DNA from: Halomonas sp. CUBES01
GTDB taxonomy: Bacteria > Pseudomonadota > Gammaproteobacteria > Pseudomonadales > Halomonadaceae
NCBI RefSeq assembly: GCF_020991005.1
Contig: NZ_JAJLLW010000001.1
Coordinates: forward strand, 310,001-374,000
Direction of reading: 5' to 3'
Length of the DNA stretch: 64,000 nucleotides
Numbering within the stretch: the first letter of the stretch is position 1; the number at the start of each line of letters is the position of its first letter. The notes beneath the pieces were generated by a model. The model was not told the DNA's origin. It saw nothing but the letters and a program-made list of their open reading frames with translations, and did no database searches. The position numbers were made by a program, and so were the translations under genes. Positions 41,625 to 51,984 of this stretch are shown one piece after another.

Positions 41625-42509
41625 ATGATTCTATGCGATATCGCCAACCCCCCGGTTGCCTCTGGCCACCGTTTTGATCAGGGCCGCCACTGGGCGGCGT
41701 CGCTTGCGTTGCGGTTTGCGCCACGCAGCGGCGCAACGCGCTTGGTTCACGCCCGCCATCAGGGGCCGCTGCGCGTGCAGCGGCCTTTCTATCCAGAAGG
41801 TCGCGGTCAGGCATGCCATGTGTATGTGTTGCACCCGCCCGGTGGGCTGGTTAGCGGCGATGCGCTGGTCATCAGCGCCCATGTGGAGAGCGGTGCCCAC
41901 GCGCTGCTCACCACGCCCGCAGCCAACAAGCTGTATAAAGCCGACAGCCAGGGCGTCGCCTGGACCCAGCGCACGCAACTCGATGTGGAGGACGGCGCCA
42001 CCCTTGAGTGGCTACCCCAGGAAACCATCGCCTTTGATGGTTCCAGAGGTGAGCAGCATACCCAGATTGACCTTCACGGCAGTGCCCGCTGCCTGGGCTG
42101 GGAGGTCATGGCGCTGGGGCGCCCCGCGAGCGACCTGCCGTATCTTACCGGGCGCATCGAGCAGCAGTTTCGTTTGACGCTGGACGGCAGGCCGTTATGG
42201 CTCGAGCGTCAGCCGCTCGATCCTGCTCATCCACGTTTTACCGGGCGGTGGGGCCAGGGCGGTGCCACCGTTCAGGCGACGCTGTGGGCGGTGGGGCTCG
42301 CCGATACCGGCGAGGCGATAGAGGCGTTGCGCGAGGCGCTGCCCGACCACCCGCGCTGGGCGGTCACCGCTCGCCATGGCGTATTGCTGCTGCGCTACCT
42401 GGGCAACGCCCGCAATGAAGCCTGGGCGCTATGCGAACAGGCCTGGGAGGTACTGCGCCCCCGTTGGATCGGGTGCGAGGCCCACACACCGCGAATCTGG
42501 CTGACCTGA
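41625..42509 (+). CDS. ureD: Urease accessory protein UreD
   Basis: This is a urease maturation scaffold of 294 residues, which binds apo-urease and recruits UreF/UreG for nickel delivery. Family blocks are [13 protein letters not shown] near 48 and [20 protein letters not shown], followed by [17 protein letters not shown]. It is the first gene of ureDABC, directly behind the sigma-54 promoter. Confidence 0.94.
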   Translation: MILCDIANPPVASGHRFDQGRHWAASLALRFAPRSGATRLVHARHQGPLRVQRPFYPEGRGQACHVYVLHPPGGLVSGDALVISAHVESGAHALLTTPAANKLYKADSQGVAWTQRTQLDVEDGATLEWLPQETIAFDGSRGEQHTQIDLHGSARCLGWEVMALGRPASDLPYLTGRIEQQFRLTLDGRPLWLERQPLDPAHPRFTGRWGQGGATVQATLWAVGLADTGEAIEALREALPDHPRWAVTARHGVLLLRYLGNARNEAWALCEQAWEVLRPRWIGCEAHTPRIWLT

Positions 42510-42525
42510 TTTTCAAGGAGGCACC

Positions 42526-42828
42526 ATGGAACTCACCCCGAGAGACAAAGACAAGCTGCTGCTGTTTTCTGCGGCGCAGCTGGCCGAGCGGCGTAAAGCA
42601 CGCGGCCTGAAGCTCAACTACCCCGAAGCCGTGGCGCTGATCAGCTTCGAGATCATGGAGGGCGCTCGCGATGGCCGTAGCGTGGCCGATTTGATGAGCT
42701 TTGGTCGCGAGATTCTCAGCCGCGATGACGTGATGGAGGGGGTGGCCGAGATGGTCGACGAGGTGCAGGTGGAAGCCACTTTCCCCGACGGCACCAAACT
42801 CGTGACCGTCCACACCCCGATCAACTAG
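42526..42828 (+). CDS. ureA: Urease gamma subunit
   Basis: The protein has 100 residues, the standard gamma-subunit length, beginning [20 protein letters not shown] and carrying [20 protein letters not shown]. It has a strong AAGGAGG ribosome site. It assembles with UreB and UreC into the urease trimer. Confidence 0.96.
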   Translation: MELTPRDKDKLLLFSAAQLAERRKARGLKLNYPEAVALISFEIMEGARDGRSVADLMSFGREILSRDDVMEGVAEMVDEVQVEATFPDGTKLVTVHTPIN

Positions 42829-42851
42829 TTATCAGCACGCAGGAGGCTGCC

Positions 42852-43187
42852 ATGATTCCCGGCCCAATGATTCCAGGACAGTATCAGTTACAAGAAGGTG
42901 ATATCGAGCTTTGCGCGGGGCGTGAGCGGATCAGCATCGACGTCGCCAATACCGGCGACCGACCCATTCAGATCGGCTCCCACTACCATTTTGCCGAGGC
43001 CAACCCGGCCTTGGTGTTTGATCGTGACAAGGCGCGGGGCTATCGGCTGGACGTCGCAGCTGGCACGGCGATTCGTTTTGAGCCCGGCCAGACCCGCGAA
43101 GTCACGCTGATTCCCTTTGTGGGCAAGCGCGAAATTTACGGTTTCCGTGGCGATGTCATGGGCGCGCTGGAAGGAGAGGCAAAATGA
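42852..43187 (+). CDS. ureB: Urease beta subunit
   Basis: The protein has 111 residues beginning [20 protein letters not shown]. It contains [20 protein letters not shown] and the conserved [17 protein letters not shown]. It overlaps the ureC start as ATGA. Confidence 0.96.
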   Translation: MIPGPMIPGQYQLQEGDIELCAGRERISIDVANTGDRPIQIGSHYHFAEANPALVFDRDKARGYRLDVAAGTAIRFEPGQTREVTLIPFVGKREIYGFRGDVMGALEGEAK

Positions 43188-44887
43188 AAATCTCACGGCA
43201 AGCCTACGCCGATATGTACGGCCCCACGGTTGGCGACCGCGTGCGCCTGGGCGATACCGAGCTGTGGATCGAAGTCGAAAAAGACGCCACCCACTATGGT
43301 GATGAAGTGAAATTTGGCGGCGGCAAGGTCATCCGCGACGGCATGGGCCAAAGCCAGCGCGCCGACGACACCGTGATGGATACGGTCATCACCAATGCGC
43401 TGATCTTGGACTGGTGGGGCATCGTCAAGGCCGACGTGGGCATTCAAAACGGCCGCATTGCCGCGATTGGCAAAGCCGGTAACCCGGATACCCAGCCGGA
43501 TGTCGAGATCGTGATTGGCCCCGGCACCGAAATCATCTCCGGGGAAGGCAAGATTCTGACCGCTGGGGCGCTGGATGCCCATATTCATTTCATTTGCCCG
43601 CAGCTGGTGGAAGAAGCGCTGATGAGCGGTATTACCACCATGCTCGGCGGCGGAACGGGGCCGGCCACCGGCACCAACGCCACCACCTGTACCCCTGGCG
43701 CCTGGCATATCGGCAAAATGCTCCAGGCGGTGGACGATATGCCCATGAACATTGGCTTGCTGGGCAAGGGTAACGCCAGCCTGCCCGAGTCGCTGGAAGC
43801 CCAGCTGAATGCAGGTGCCATGGGCCTCAAACTGCACGAGGACTGGGGCACGACACCCGCCTCGATCAACAACTGCCTTAACGTGGCGGATGTTTACGAT
43901 GTTCAGGTGGCCATTCACACCGATACCCTGAACGAGTCGGGCTTTGTGGAAGACACCCTGGGGGCCTTTAAAGAACGCTGCATTCACACCTATCACACCG
44001 AGGGGGCAGGCGGCGGCCACGCGCCGGACATCCTTACCGCCTGCTCGAAAGCCTACGTGCTGCCGTCCTCCACCAACCCGACGCGGCCCTACACGGTCAA
44101 CACCATCGACGAACACCTCGATATGCTGATGGTGTGCCACCATCTGGACCCCAATATTCCCGAAGACGTGGCCTTCGCCGACTCGCGTATTCGCCGTGAA
44201 ACCATCGCCGCCGAGGATATCCTCCACGATCTGGGCGTGATCTCGATGATCGCCTCGGACTCCCAGGCCATGGGGCGGGTCGGTGAAGTGGTCTGCCGCA
44301 CTTGGCAAACCGCGCACAAGATGAAGGTGCAGCGCGGCCTGCTGCCGGAAGACGAGGGCCTGGGCGCCGATAATTTCCGCGCCAAGCGCTATATCGCCAA
44401 ATACACCATTAACCCGGCGATCACCCACGGTATCGCCCACGAAGTCGGCTCCATCGAAGTCGGAAAAATGGCGGATCTGGTGCTTTGGAAACCGGCGTTT
44501 TTCGGTACCAAACCGGCGATGATCATTAAGGGCGGCATGATTGCGGCCGCCCCCATGGGCGACCCCAATGCGTCGATTCCCACGCCACAGCCGGTGCATT
44601 ACCGTTACATGTTTGGTGCACTGGGCCGCACGGCCAGCCAGACCCGGCTCAGCTTTGTCAGCCAGGCAGCATTGGATGCGGGGATTAAAGAGACGCTGGG
44701 GCTGAATAGCGAGCTAGCGGCGTGCAAAAACGTACGCCAGGTGCGCAAGCAGGACATGAAGCTCAACGATGCCTGCCCGGATCTGACCGTCGACCCGCAA
44801 ACCTACGAAGTGCGCTGCGATGGCGAAATTTTGACCTGCGAGCCTGCCACCGAGCTACCGCTGGCCCAGCGGTATCACTTGTTTTGA
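43184..44887 (+). CDS. ureC: Urease alpha (catalytic) subunit
   Basis: This is the nickel metalloenzyme that hydrolyses urea to ammonia and carbamate, 567 residues. Ni ligands and active-site motifs are complete: [10 protein letters not shown], the carbamylated Lys in [12 protein letters not shown], His in [16 protein letters not shown] and [15 protein letters not shown], and the flap Cys/His in [16 protein letters not shown] with the catalytic His. It is intact, so the operon should be functional. A 155-nt structured gap separates it from ureE. Confidence 0.97.
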   Translation: MKISRQAYADMYGPTVGDRVRLGDTELWIEVEKDATHYGDEVKFGGGKVIRDGMGQSQRADDTVMDTVITNALILDWWGIVKADVGIQNGRIAAIGKAGNPDTQPDVEIVIGPGTEIISGEGKILTAGALDAHIHFICPQLVEEALMSGITTMLGGGTGPATGTNATTCTPGAWHIGKMLQAVDDMPMNIGLLGKGNASLPESLEAQLNAGAMGLKLHEDWGTTPASINNCLNVADVYDVQVAIHTDTLNESGFVEDTLGAFKERCIHTYHTEGAGGGHAPDILTACSKAYVLPSSTNPTRPYTVNTIDEHLDMLMVCHHLDPNIPEDVAFADSRIRRETIAAEDILHDLGVISMIASDSQAMGRVGEVVCRTWQTAHKMKVQRGLLPEDEGLGADNFRAKRYIAKYTINPAITHGIAHEVGSIEVGKMADLVLWKPAFFGTKPAMIIKGGMIAAAPMGDPNASIPTPQPVHYRYMFGALGRTASQTRLSFVSQAALDAGIKETLGLNSELAACKNVRQVRKQDMKLNDACPDLTVDPQTYEVRCDGEILTCEPATELPLAQRYHLF

Positions 44888-44917
44888 TTGAGGCTATTCC
44901 ATTTAGGTAGAGGTGAC

Positions 44918-45008
44918 GGGGGTAGGTCGTAGAGAGGGTCTTTTGCCATGGATGGCAAAAGTAGCGTACAGGGAGGTATTCACAGCGCCCTCTCGTAGAC
45001 CTACCCCC
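44918..45008. repeat. Nested-hairpin extragenic repeat, copy 2 (ureC-ureE)
   Basis: Outer arms GGGGGTAGGTC (44918-44928) and GACCTACCCCC (44998-45008) continue as GAGAGGG/CCCTCTC after a 3-nt mismatch. They enclose CTTTTGCCA-TGGA-TGGCAAAAG (44940-44961). The core is the reverse complement of the core in copy 1 at 13141-13239. It divides ureDABC from ureEFG and could reduce read-through. Confidence 0.8.
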
Positions 45009-45042
45009 GGCACATCTGCATAGACAGCTAAGGACGCTAGTC

Positions 45043-45591
45043 ATGCTAAAACTGATAGAACGTTTAGGGCCGATAGACGAGAGCGCGGCGAGTGATACAC
45101 TCACGCTGCCTTTTGAACTACGCATTCGTGGGCGCTTGAAAGCCCAAAGCGATAGTGGCCGCGAACTGGGGCTGTTTCTGGATCGCGGCCCGGTATTGCG
45201 TAGCGGCGAAGGCTTAAAATCTGAGAGCGGCGAAGTCGTACGCGTCTGCGCTGCCGTAGAACCGGTGGTGACCGCGCGAGTAAGTGCTGGCTTACCACTG
45301 GCGCGCCTTGCTTACCACCTGGGCAATCGCCACGTACAGCTGGCGCTGGGAGAAGATGAAAAAGGCGGCTGGGTGCGCTTCCCGCCGGATCATGTACTGG
45401 AAGAGCTCGCCGCGTTGTTAGGTGCAGAATTAGAGCACCACAACGCCACCTTCGACCCTGAGCCGGGCGCTTATAATCAGATTGGCGGCGGTGGTCACTC
45501 ACATGGTCATTCCCACGGGCACAGCCATTCTCATGACCACGACCACCCTCATGACCATTCGCGCGACCATGAGCATCACCATGCCCACTGA
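45043..45591 (+). CDS. ureE: Urease nickel metallochaperone UreE
   Basis: This is a nickel-binding chaperone of 182 residues. It has an N-terminal peptide-binding domain and a C-terminal metal domain with LGNRHVQL. A His-rich tail (residues about 152-182, repeated HGHSH and HDH units, some 18 histidines) can store nickel. The tail is encoded where ureF begins, with an 11-nt overlap. Confidence 0.95.
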   Translation: MLKLIERLGPIDESAASDTLTLPFELRIRGRLKAQSDSGRELGLFLDRGPVLRSGEGLKSESGEVVRVCAAVEPVVTARVSAGLPLARLAYHLGNRHVQLALGEDEKGGWVRFPPDHVLEELAALLGAELEHHNATFDPEPGAYNQIGGGGHSHGHSHGHSHSHDHDHPHDHSRDHEHHHAH

Positions 45592-46285
45592 TGTCACCCC
45601 GCAAAGCGATGAGCTGGCACTTCTGGGGCTGATGCAGCTGGTCAGCCCGTCGCTGCCCATCGGCGCCTTTGCCTTCTCGCAAGGCCTGGAAAGTGCCTTT
45701 GAACTTGGCTGGGTAAGTGACGAAGCAAGCCTGGCCGAGTGGCTAAGCGGCGTATTGGAAGACGGCTTAACCCGTTGCGAGTTACCCGTGCTGGCGCGGC
45801 TGCATCAGGCCATTGGCCAAGGCGATAGCAATACGATTGCCCAATGGGATACGTGGCTGGCGGCAACGCGCGAAACTGCCGAGCTGGCCGCTGAAGACAG
45901 CCGTCTGGGTGCCTCACTCAAGCGTTTGCTGGGTAGCCTGAACTTGATGCCAAGTGAAGGCTCACTACCGCCCTTGTTACCGATCCAATCAGGTTATGTA
46001 ACCCTGTTTGCGTACACTGCTTATACCCGTGGCGTATCCGTTCGACAAACGCTGCTCGGCTTTGCCTGGGCGTGGCTGGAAAACCAGTTGGCTGTTGCCT
46101 GCAAAGCCCTGCCCTTGGGGCATACGGCTGCCCAGCGGGTGATTGAGCAGTTGCGCCCGGCACTGGTCGGTGCCGTTGATCAGGCGCTTTCGCTTGATGA
46201 CGAAGAGCTCGGCCCCGTGCTACCTGGTTTGGCGCTGGCCAGCGCCTTGCATGAAACCCAATATTCACGACTGTTTAGAAGTTAG
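45581..46285 (+). CDS. ureF: Urease accessory protein UreF
   Basis: The protein has 234 residues from ATG 45581, overlapping the ureE stop by 11 nt. The frame is open further upstream through the His-tail region, but UreF similarity starts at LALLGLMQLVSPSLPIGAFA, followed by SQGLESAFELGWV. UreF modulates UreG GTPase activity within the UreDFG maturation complex. It is followed by ureG after 12 nt. Confidence 0.93.
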   Translation: MPTDVTPQSDELALLGLMQLVSPSLPIGAFAFSQGLESAFELGWVSDEASLAEWLSGVLEDGLTRCELPVLARLHQAIGQGDSNTIAQWDTWLAATRETAELAAEDSRLGASLKRLLGSLNLMPSEGSLPPLLPIQSGYVTLFAYTAYTRGVSVRQTLLGFAWAWLENQLAVACKALPLGHTAAQRVIEQLRPALVGAVDQALSLDDEELGPVLPGLALASALHETQYSRLFRS

Positions 46286-46297
46286 GAGATATTCATC

Positions 46298-46927
46298 ATG
46301 ACGCACTGTTTACGCGTTGGCGTGGGTGGCCCGGTTGGCTCGGGCAAAACCGCGCTGCTCAAGCAGCTCTGCCTGGCGCTGCGCGACCACTACGATATCG
46401 CCGTGGTGACCAACGACATCTATACCCGTGAAGACGCCGACTTTCTGCTCAAGCATGATGCGCTGCCGGCCGACCGCATTCTGGGGGTGGAAACCGGTGG
46501 CTGCCCCCACACGGCGATTCGAGAAGATGCCTCGATGAACCTGGCGGCCATCGACGAGCTGCAGGAGCGCCACCCCAAACTGGAGCTGGTGATGGTGGAA
46601 TCCGGTGGCGATAACCTATCGGCAACTTTTAGCCCCGAGCTTTCGGATCTCACGCTCTACGTGATCGACGTCTCTGCCGGCGACAAGATTCCGCGCAAGG
46701 GCGGGCCGGGGATTACCAAATCCGATCTGCTGATTATCAACAAGATCGACATCGCCGAGCAGGTGCATGCCTCGCTGGAGGTGATGGAGCGCGACTCGAA
46801 AAAGATGCGCGGTGAGCGGCCCTTTGTGTTCACCAATCTGTACGATGGTGTGGGGCTCGAAGAAATCATCCGCTTCATTCTCGATAAAGGGATGCTGGAT
46901 GAGCGGCGCACGGCCATCGCGGGCTAA
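46298..46927 (+). CDS. ureG: Urease accessory GTPase UreG
   Basis: This is a SIMIBI GTPase of 209 residues. The P loop is [17 protein letters not shown]. The Ni/Zn-binding CPH motif lies in [13 protein letters not shown], and NKID ([13 protein letters not shown]) gives guanine specificity. GTP hydrolysis drives nickel insertion into urease. It is the last gene of the cluster. Confidence 0.96.
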   Translation: MTHCLRVGVGGPVGSGKTALLKQLCLALRDHYDIAVVTNDIYTREDADFLLKHDALPADRILGVETGGCPHTAIREDASMNLAAIDELQERHPKLELVMVESGGDNLSATFSPELSDLTLYVIDVSAGDKIPRKGGPGITKSDLLIINKIDIAEQVHASLEVMERDSKKMRGERPFVFTNLYDGVGLEEIIRFILDKGMLDERRTAIAG

Positions 46928-46944
46928 CCTGGGGCGGGCATAAT

Positions 46945-46987
46945 AAAAAAGTCGCCCCGACCAGGCGGTTGAAGGGTCGAGGCGACT
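46945..46987 (-). terminator. Minus-strand terminator downstream of ureG
   Basis: Read on the minus strand, a 13-bp stem (46950-46962 with 46975-46987, one mismatch) is followed by TTTTTT. On the plus strand no T tract follows, so it does not suit ureG. No minus-strand gene precedes it. Confidence 0.65.
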
Positions 46988-47075
46988 GAACAAGTCGGGT
47001 GGCGTCTAGCCTTAAAACGGGCCGTCCCTGGCCACCACGTCTCTACAGTGGACTCACGAGCCTCTCGTCGCCTTA
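46948..47075 (-). ncRNA. Candidate small RNA between ureG and the chemoreceptor gene
   Basis: The minus-strand terminator needs a transcript. A weak promoter, TTCAGA-N18-TAACAT, lies near 47082-47112 on that strand. It would give an RNA of roughly 125 nt with several GGA and GC-rich stem segments and no open frame. It does not match an RNA family I know. Confidence 0.3.
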
Positions 47076-47133
47076 ACTTATGTTATGAACGTCCTGAAAT
47101 CGCTCTGAATAATCAAAAAATCCTTAAAATAAT

Positions 47134-47160
47134 TAAAGTTGAAATAACGTTTGTCGATAG
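47134..47160 (+). promoter_or_regulatory. Sigma-28 (FliA) promoter of the chemoreceptor gene
   Basis: TAAAGTTG-N11-GTCGATAG matches the sigma-28 consensus TAAAGTTT-N11-GCCGATAA with the exact 11-nt spacing and three mismatches. Transcription would start near 47167, which rules out the ATG at 47165 as the translation start. Confidence 0.75.
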
Positions 47161-47212
47161 ATGAGTGACAATATTAATCCTAATTTACCAAAAACGTTGG
47201 AATGTGTTCACA

Positions 47213-48973
47213 ATGATAACGACTGACTCTCCCGCTCGCGGGGGCTTTAGCTTGCAGACCAAGATCTTGATGCTCGTCCTGATTCCCTTGTTCCTGGTCA
47301 CGGTCGTGCTGGTGGGATTTCAATCCTACAGCTCAACCCAGGACGCTCAAGACGTGCTGGCAGAACAGCGCGAACAATTAGTCGAAGAGCGCCGTCGGGC
47401 GGTGCGCGACGTTGTGCAGATGGCCAAGACCGCCATCGAGCCGATTTACGACGACGCCGGTGTCAACGACGAAGAGGCCAAGCAGCAGGTTGCCGAGCTT
47501 GTGCGCTCCATGCGCTTTGAAGATAACAACTACATCTTTATCTACGACTATGAGGGTAACAATATCGTGACGGCGCCCGCGCCGGAGCGCGAAGGCACCA
47601 ACATGATCGATGCGCAGACCCCCGACGGCACCTATCTGATTCGCGAGATCATCGATGTCGCGAAAAGTGGCGGTGGGTTCTACAGCTACGTGTGGGAATA
47701 TCCAGGTACCGACGACTTTCAACCCAAGCACTCTTATGTTGACCGCCTGGAAAAATGGGACTGGTTGATCGGTGCGGGTGTGTACGTGACCGATGTTGAC
47801 GAGGCCATGGCCGAACTGGAAGCCACCACGGCGGCCGATGTGCGCCAAGGCATCATCTTCACGGCCCTGCTGGGGCTGGTGTTGTTTAGCGTGGTCGCCC
47901 TGGTGGCGTATGTGTTCGTGCGTCGTACCGTTGGGCCCATCAAGCGAACGGCCGCCGCCATGAACGATATCGCCCAGGGCCGAGGTGATTTGACCCGGCG
48001 TCTTTCGGTGGAAAGCCGCGATGAAATTGGCGACCTGGCGGTGCAGTTCAACGCCTTTGTCGAACGTATGCAGGATACCCTGAGAGACGTTCGCCACAGT
48101 ACCACCAGCGTCTACGACTCTGCTGGCGAAATCTCCCGCAGCAGCGAAGAGTTGTCTACGCGAACCGAACAGGCCGCCGCCAACCTCCAGGAAACCTCGG
48201 CCTCCATGGAGGAGATCACCTCAACGGTCAATCACAGCGCCGATAACGCCCAGCAGGCCAACAAGCTGGTGCAGTCCACCGCTGAGGTCGCCCACCAGGG
48301 TGAAGAATCCATGGCGCAGGTCGAGCGCACCATGCAGGATATCAACGAGTCGGCCAGCCGAATCAGCGATATCATCACCATGATCGATTCCATTGCTTTC
48401 CAGACCAACATCCTGGCGCTCAACGCCTCGGTTGAGGCGGCCCGCGCGGGCGAACATGGTCGCGGCTTCGCCGTGGTGGCTCAGGAAGTGCGTATCCTGG
48501 CCAGCCGCTCCAGCGATGCGTCCAAGGAGATCCGTGCGCTGATCGACGCTTCGGTACAGCACACCCATTCGGGGTCGGAACTGGTGCGCGATGCCGGTGC
48601 CACCATGCGCGAAATCGTCGAAAGCGTCGCCAAAGTGACCGACGTGATCGGCGAGATCACAGCCGGCGCCAAAGAGCAGAGCAGCGGGATTGGCCAGATC
48701 AATACTGCCGTGGCCGAGATGGACACCATGACGCAGCAAAACGCCGCCATGGTGCAGGAGTCGACTACCGCCGCCGCCGATATGCGCCGCCATGCGGAGC
48801 ACCTGAGCGAGCTGATCAATTCCTTTGTGCTGGGAGAGGGTGGTGAGCCTGCGCAACGTCACCAGGCGTTGCCTGACAAAGCGTCAGCACCCGCCAATGC
48901 GTCACTGAAACGTCCGGCGCCCTCATCCAAGCCGACGTCCACCTCAGGCGGTGACGATTGGGAAGAGTTCTAA
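47213..48973 (+). CDS. Methyl-accepting chemotaxis protein with sCache_2 sensor
   Basis: The protein has 586 residues from ATG 47213. TM1 lies at about 15-35. A periplasmic single-Cache domain (about 40-190) carries [18 protein letters not shown] and [20 protein letters not shown]2 lies at about 200-222, then a HAMP domain and the signalling hairpin tip [20 protein letters not shown]. The chain ends in DWEEF, a CheR/CheB docking pentapeptide of the NWETF type, so it can be methylated efficiently. sCache_2 receptors often sense small organic acids; the ligand is unknown. Confidence 0.93.
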   Translation: MITTDSPARGGFSLQTKILMLVLIPLFLVTVVLVGFQSYSSTQDAQDVLAEQREQLVEERRRAVRDVVQMAKTAIEPIYDDAGVNDEEAKQQVAELVRSMRFEDNNYIFIYDYEGNNIVTAPAPEREGTNMIDAQTPDGTYLIREIIDVAKSGGGFYSYVWEYPGTDDFQPKHSYVDRLEKWDWLIGAGVYVTDVDEAMAELEATTAADVRQGIIFTALLGLVLFSVVALVAYVFVRRTVGPIKRTAAAMNDIAQGRGDLTRRLSVESRDEIGDLAVQFNAFVERMQDTLRDVRHSTTSVYDSAGEISRSSEELSTRTEQAAANLQETSASMEEITSTVNHSADNAQQANKLVQSTAEVAHQGEESMAQVERTMQDINESASRISDIITMIDSIAFQTNILALNASVEAARAGEHGRGFAVVAQEVRILASRSSDASKEIRALIDASVQHTHSGSELVRDAGATMREIVESVAKVTDVIGEITAGAKEQSSGIGQINTAVAEMDTMTQQNAAMVQESTTAAADMRRHAEHLSELINSFVLGEGGEPAQRHQALPDKASAPANASLKRPAPSSKPTSTSGGDDWEEF

Positions 48974-49001
48974 ACATCTGTCGCTGCTGTTGATGTAGAT
49001 T

Positions 49002-49034
49002 AAAGGGGCTTGCCAATTGGCAAGCCCCTTTTTT
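49002..49034. terminator. Bidirectional terminator between the chemoreceptor and TRAP genes
   Basis: This is a near-perfect 15-bp palindrome AAAGGGGCTTGCCAA/TTGGCAAGCCCCTTT with T6 on the plus side and an A-rich left flank. It serves the convergent TRAP operon less strongly. Confidence 0.85.
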
Positions 49035-49065
49035 ACCAGCCTTGCTATTTTTGCTTCACGCGTGT

Positions 49066-50328
49066 TTAACCCCCCGACCAGCCAAGCCACATCGGCACGT
49101 AAACGACCAATAGCAGCACGCCGATCAACCCCAGCAAATAGGGCACGATAGCCTGGGTGATGCGCTCCAGCGGCAGTTGCGTCACCGAGGAAGCCACGTA
49201 GAGGTTGATGGCCACCGGCGGGGTGATCATGCCGATGGACAGCCCCACTACGATAATCAGGCCAAAGTGGATTGGGTCGATGCCCAACTGCAGCGCGAGC
49301 GGCAGCAGCACCGGGGTCAGAATGATCAACGCGCTGGCGGTTTCGATAAACACCCCGGTGAGCAGAATGACCGCGACAATCAGCAGCATGATCACGTAAG
49401 GGTCGGTGGACAGCGACAGTACCGACTGGGCAATCGCGCCGGGCACCTGCCAGCTGGAGAGTGTCCAACTGAGCACCGCCGACATGGCAATGACCAGCAT
49501 GATCACCGACGTGGTCATTGCCGAGCGAATCAGCAGTTGGTACACACTCCCCAAGGTTAAATCGCGATACACAAACAACGACACCATAATGGCGTAGTTG
49601 ACCGCCACCACCGCCGCCTCAGACGGCGTGAAAATGCCCGAGAAGATGCCGCCAAGGATAATCACCGGCGTCATCAGGCCCCAACTGGCGTCTTTGAAAG
49701 TACGCAGAATCACAGGCAAAGACAGCGGTGTGCCCTTGGGGTACTGCCGCCGATAAGCCTGGGTAATGGCAATTGCCATCAGCCCCAGGCCCATCGCCAG
49801 GCCCGGCAAAAAGCCGTTCAAGAACAGCTGGGAGACCGACTGCTGGGCGATGACCGCGTAGATGATCATCGGCACCGATGGCGGAATCACCACGCCGATG
49901 GTACCGCTGGCGGCGATCAAGCTGGCGGCGGAGGCGGGGTCGTAACCCTTGCGCTTGAGTTCCGGCACCAGGCTCGAACCCACGGCGGCCGTGGTGGCGG
50001 CGCCCGAGCCGGAAATGGCGGCAAAGAACATCCCCGCCATGATCGAGACGAGCGACAGCCCGCCGCGCATGAAGCCCACCAATGAATCGGCAAAGCTCAC
50101 CAGCTTTTCGCTGACCTTGCCCTGGGCCATTAAATCCCCGGCCAGAATAAACATCGGAATCGCCACCAGGGCGAAGGAATTGATGCCCTGAAACATCTGC
50201 TGGGGCACCACCATCAGCGGCACGCCCGCCTGATAAAGCGCAAACAGCGTGCTGGCGCCAATCGCAAAGGCGATGGGCACGTTGAGCAGCATCAAGGCAA
50301 AAAACAGCCCAAACAGGAGCATCGTCAT
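49066..50328 (-). CDS. TRAP transporter large permease (DctM type)
   Basis: This is the large membrane subunit of a TRAP transporter, 420 residues with about 12 hydrophobic segments. Family blocks are MFFAAISGSGAATTAAVGS, then IAASGTIGVVIPPSVPMI near 140. It drives sodium-coupled uptake of a carboxylate-like solute. Its start overlaps the small permease stop as ATGA. Confidence 0.93.
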   Translation of the reverse strand: MTMLLFGLFFALMLLNVPIAFAIGASTLFALYQAGVPLMVVPQQMFQGINSFALVAIPMFILAGDLMAQGKVSEKLVSFADSLVGFMRGGLSLVSIMAGMFFAAISGSGAATTAAVGSSLVPELKRKGYDPASAASLIAASGTIGVVIPPSVPMIIYAVIAQQSVSQLFLNGFLPGLAMGLGLMAIAITQAYRRQYPKGTPLSLPVILRTFKDASWGLMTPVIILGGIFSGIFTPSEAAVVAVNYAIMVSLFVYRDLTLGSVYQLLIRSAMTTSVIMLVIAMSAVLSWTLSSWQVPGAIAQSVLSLSTDPYVIMLLIVAVILLTGVFIETASALIILTPVLLPLALQLGIDPIHFGLIIVVGLSIGMITPPVAINLYVASSVTQLPLERITQAIVPYLLGLIGVLLLVVYVPMWLGWSGG

Positions 50329-50849
50329 GACGGTGTCTCCCGGGGCTCGTGGGTATCACCGGTGACGACCAGTTCAACGGCATCGACCAGGGCGTACCAG
50401 GCCATCACGGCGGCGCAGAACGGTACCACGGCGTAGACATAAGACATCGACACGCGCAGCGCCGCCGACTTCTGGAAGCTCTGTACCTGCATGTATTCCA
50501 GGCTAATCACCGCCAGGGCAATCAAGAAGGCCACCACCACCAATGAGGCCAGCAGCCGCGCCAACTGCCGCAGCCGAGCGGGCAGGGCATCGACGGCAAA
50601 GGTGACCGCGATATGTCGGCCGCGCTGGAAGGCCAGGGTGCCAGCAAGAAACGTCAGCCACACCAGCAGAAAGCGGGCGACTTCTTCGGTCCACTCCACG
50701 GCGGTGAACAGTACGCGGGAAATGATTTGTAGTGTGATAACGCCAATCAGGGCCGCCATGGCCATAAACACCACGGGCTGGATGATAGCATCCAGCCCGT
50801 GCTCAACACGGCGCAGCCCCGCGATCAGCGCGCGGGCGCGTTGGGTCAC
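50325..50849 (-). CDS. TRAP transporter small permease (DctQ type)
   Basis: The protein has 174 residues with four hydrophobic segments and the family stretch WTEEVARFLLVWLTFLAGTL followed by RGRHIAV. It starts 1 nt after the binding-protein stop and overlaps the large permease gene. Confidence 0.92.
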   Translation of the reverse strand: MTQRARALIAGLRRVEHGLDAIIQPVVFMAMAALIGVITLQIISRVLFTAVEWTEEVARFLLVWLTFLAGTLAFQRGRHIAVTFAVDALPARLRQLARLLASLVVVAFLIALAVISLEYMQVQSFQKSAALRVSMSYVYAVVPFCAAVMAWYALVDAVELVVTGDTHEPRETPS

Positions 50850-51842
50850 TTATTTCAATGCCTCCCGAATGCGCGGTAGATAGTCACCAAACTGCTCGGC
50901 GTATTCGTCATAAACCGGCTGCACGGCGTTCTGGAAGGCCTCAATATCCGGCGAATCATTGATTTCCATGCCCGCCTCGCGCAGCTCGGCCAGCTGTTCG
51001 GCTTCCATCTCGGCGTTGACCTGGCGTTCATGCTCGGCCGCTTCCTGAGCAGCTTCCTCCAGAATTACCTGCGCGTCTTCGGGGAGCTGGTTCCACACGG
51101 AAGACCCCATGACAAAAATCGCCGGCGCGTAGGTGTGGCGCGAGAGCGTCATGTAGGTCTGGGTTTCGTCCAGGTTAAACGAGTGGATCACGTTGACCGG
51201 GTTTTCCTGACCGTCGATGGTGCCCTGCTGCATGGCCGTCAGTGCTTCAGTCCAGGCCATGGGAATGGCGTTGGCCCCCAGGGCACGGAAGGTATCGGTG
51301 TACACCGGGTTTTCCATCACGCGAATGCGCAGGCCATCGATATCTTCCGGCGCATTGACCGCACGTTCGCTGTTGGTCAGGTTGCGGAAACCACGCTCGG
51401 CGTAGGCCAGGCCTTTCAGGTTGACCTCGGAGAGCTTGTCCAGCAATTCCTGCCCGATGGGGCCATCGAGCACTTCGTAGGCGGCTTCCGGCGAGGGAAA
51501 CAGGAACGGCAGCTCAAACACCGCCATTTCCTCGACAAAGTTGGCCACCGGCCCGTTGGTGATCACGCCCATATCGACGGTACCGATCTGCATGCCTTCC
51601 AGCAGCGTACGCTCATCGCCCAGCGAGGCGTTGGGGTAGATCTCGATATCCACCTTGCCGTCGGTGCGCTCTTCAACAAGCTCTTCAAACTTGGTGGCGG
51701 CGATGTGGAAACCATCCTGCTCGTTCACCACATGCGCCAAGCGCAGGGTAACGGGATCCATATCGTCAACGGAGGCATTAGCGGCACCCACCAGCGCCAG
51801 TGAGATGCCCAGTGCCAGCGTGCTACGTACAAATGTTTTCAT
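50850..51842 (-). CDS. TRAP transporter binding protein (DctP family)
   Basis: This is a periplasmic binding protein of 330 residues from ATG 51842 (MKTFVRSTLALGISLALVG, signal peptide ending ANAS). The carboxylate-clamping Arg lies in DIDGLRIRVMENPVYTDTFR, with GIDGQENPVNVI-type residues (QQGTIDGQENPVNVI) after it. This is the DctP pattern for C4-dicarboxylates or sugar acids. An in-frame extension to 51983 reaches almost to the tRNA and is not credible. Confidence 0.92.
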   Translation of the reverse strand: MKTFVRSTLALGISLALVGAANASVDDMDPVTLRLAHVVNEQDGFHIAATKFEELVEERTDGKVDIEIYPNASLGDERTLLEGMQIGTVDMGVITNGPVANFVEEMAVFELPFLFPSPEAAYEVLDGPIGQELLDKLSEVNLKGLAYAERGFRNLTNSERAVNAPEDIDGLRIRVMENPVYTDTFRALGANAIPMAWTEALTAMQQGTIDGQENPVNVIHSFNLDETQTYMTLSRHTYAPAIFVMGSSVWNQLPEDAQVILEEAAQEAAEHERQVNAEMEAEQLAELREAGMEINDSPDIEAFQNAVQPVYDEYAEQFGDYLPRIREALK

Positions 51843-51944
51843 TTTATTGTGTTCCCAGTGTCTGTCGTGCAAAAGTGCCCACAGAGCATGCATCAAGGCG
51901 TGTAAAAGGGTCAATCGGAGCACGGCGTAAAACCCCTGGACGGC

Positions 51945-51973
51945 TGGACACAGCGCCCGTGCACCGGTAGGAT
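51945..51973 (+). promoter_or_regulatory. Sigma-70 promoter of tRNA-Arg
   Basis: TGGACA (51945-51950), 17 nt, TAGGAT (51968-51973). The predicted start is about 5 nt before the mature tRNA. Confidence 0.6.
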
Positions 51974-51984
51974 ACGCCACCAAT

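Noticed and set aside
43193..44599. 468-codon open frame opposite ureC
   Set aside because: It is a shadow of the intact urease alpha subunit, with a composition typical of antisense frames.
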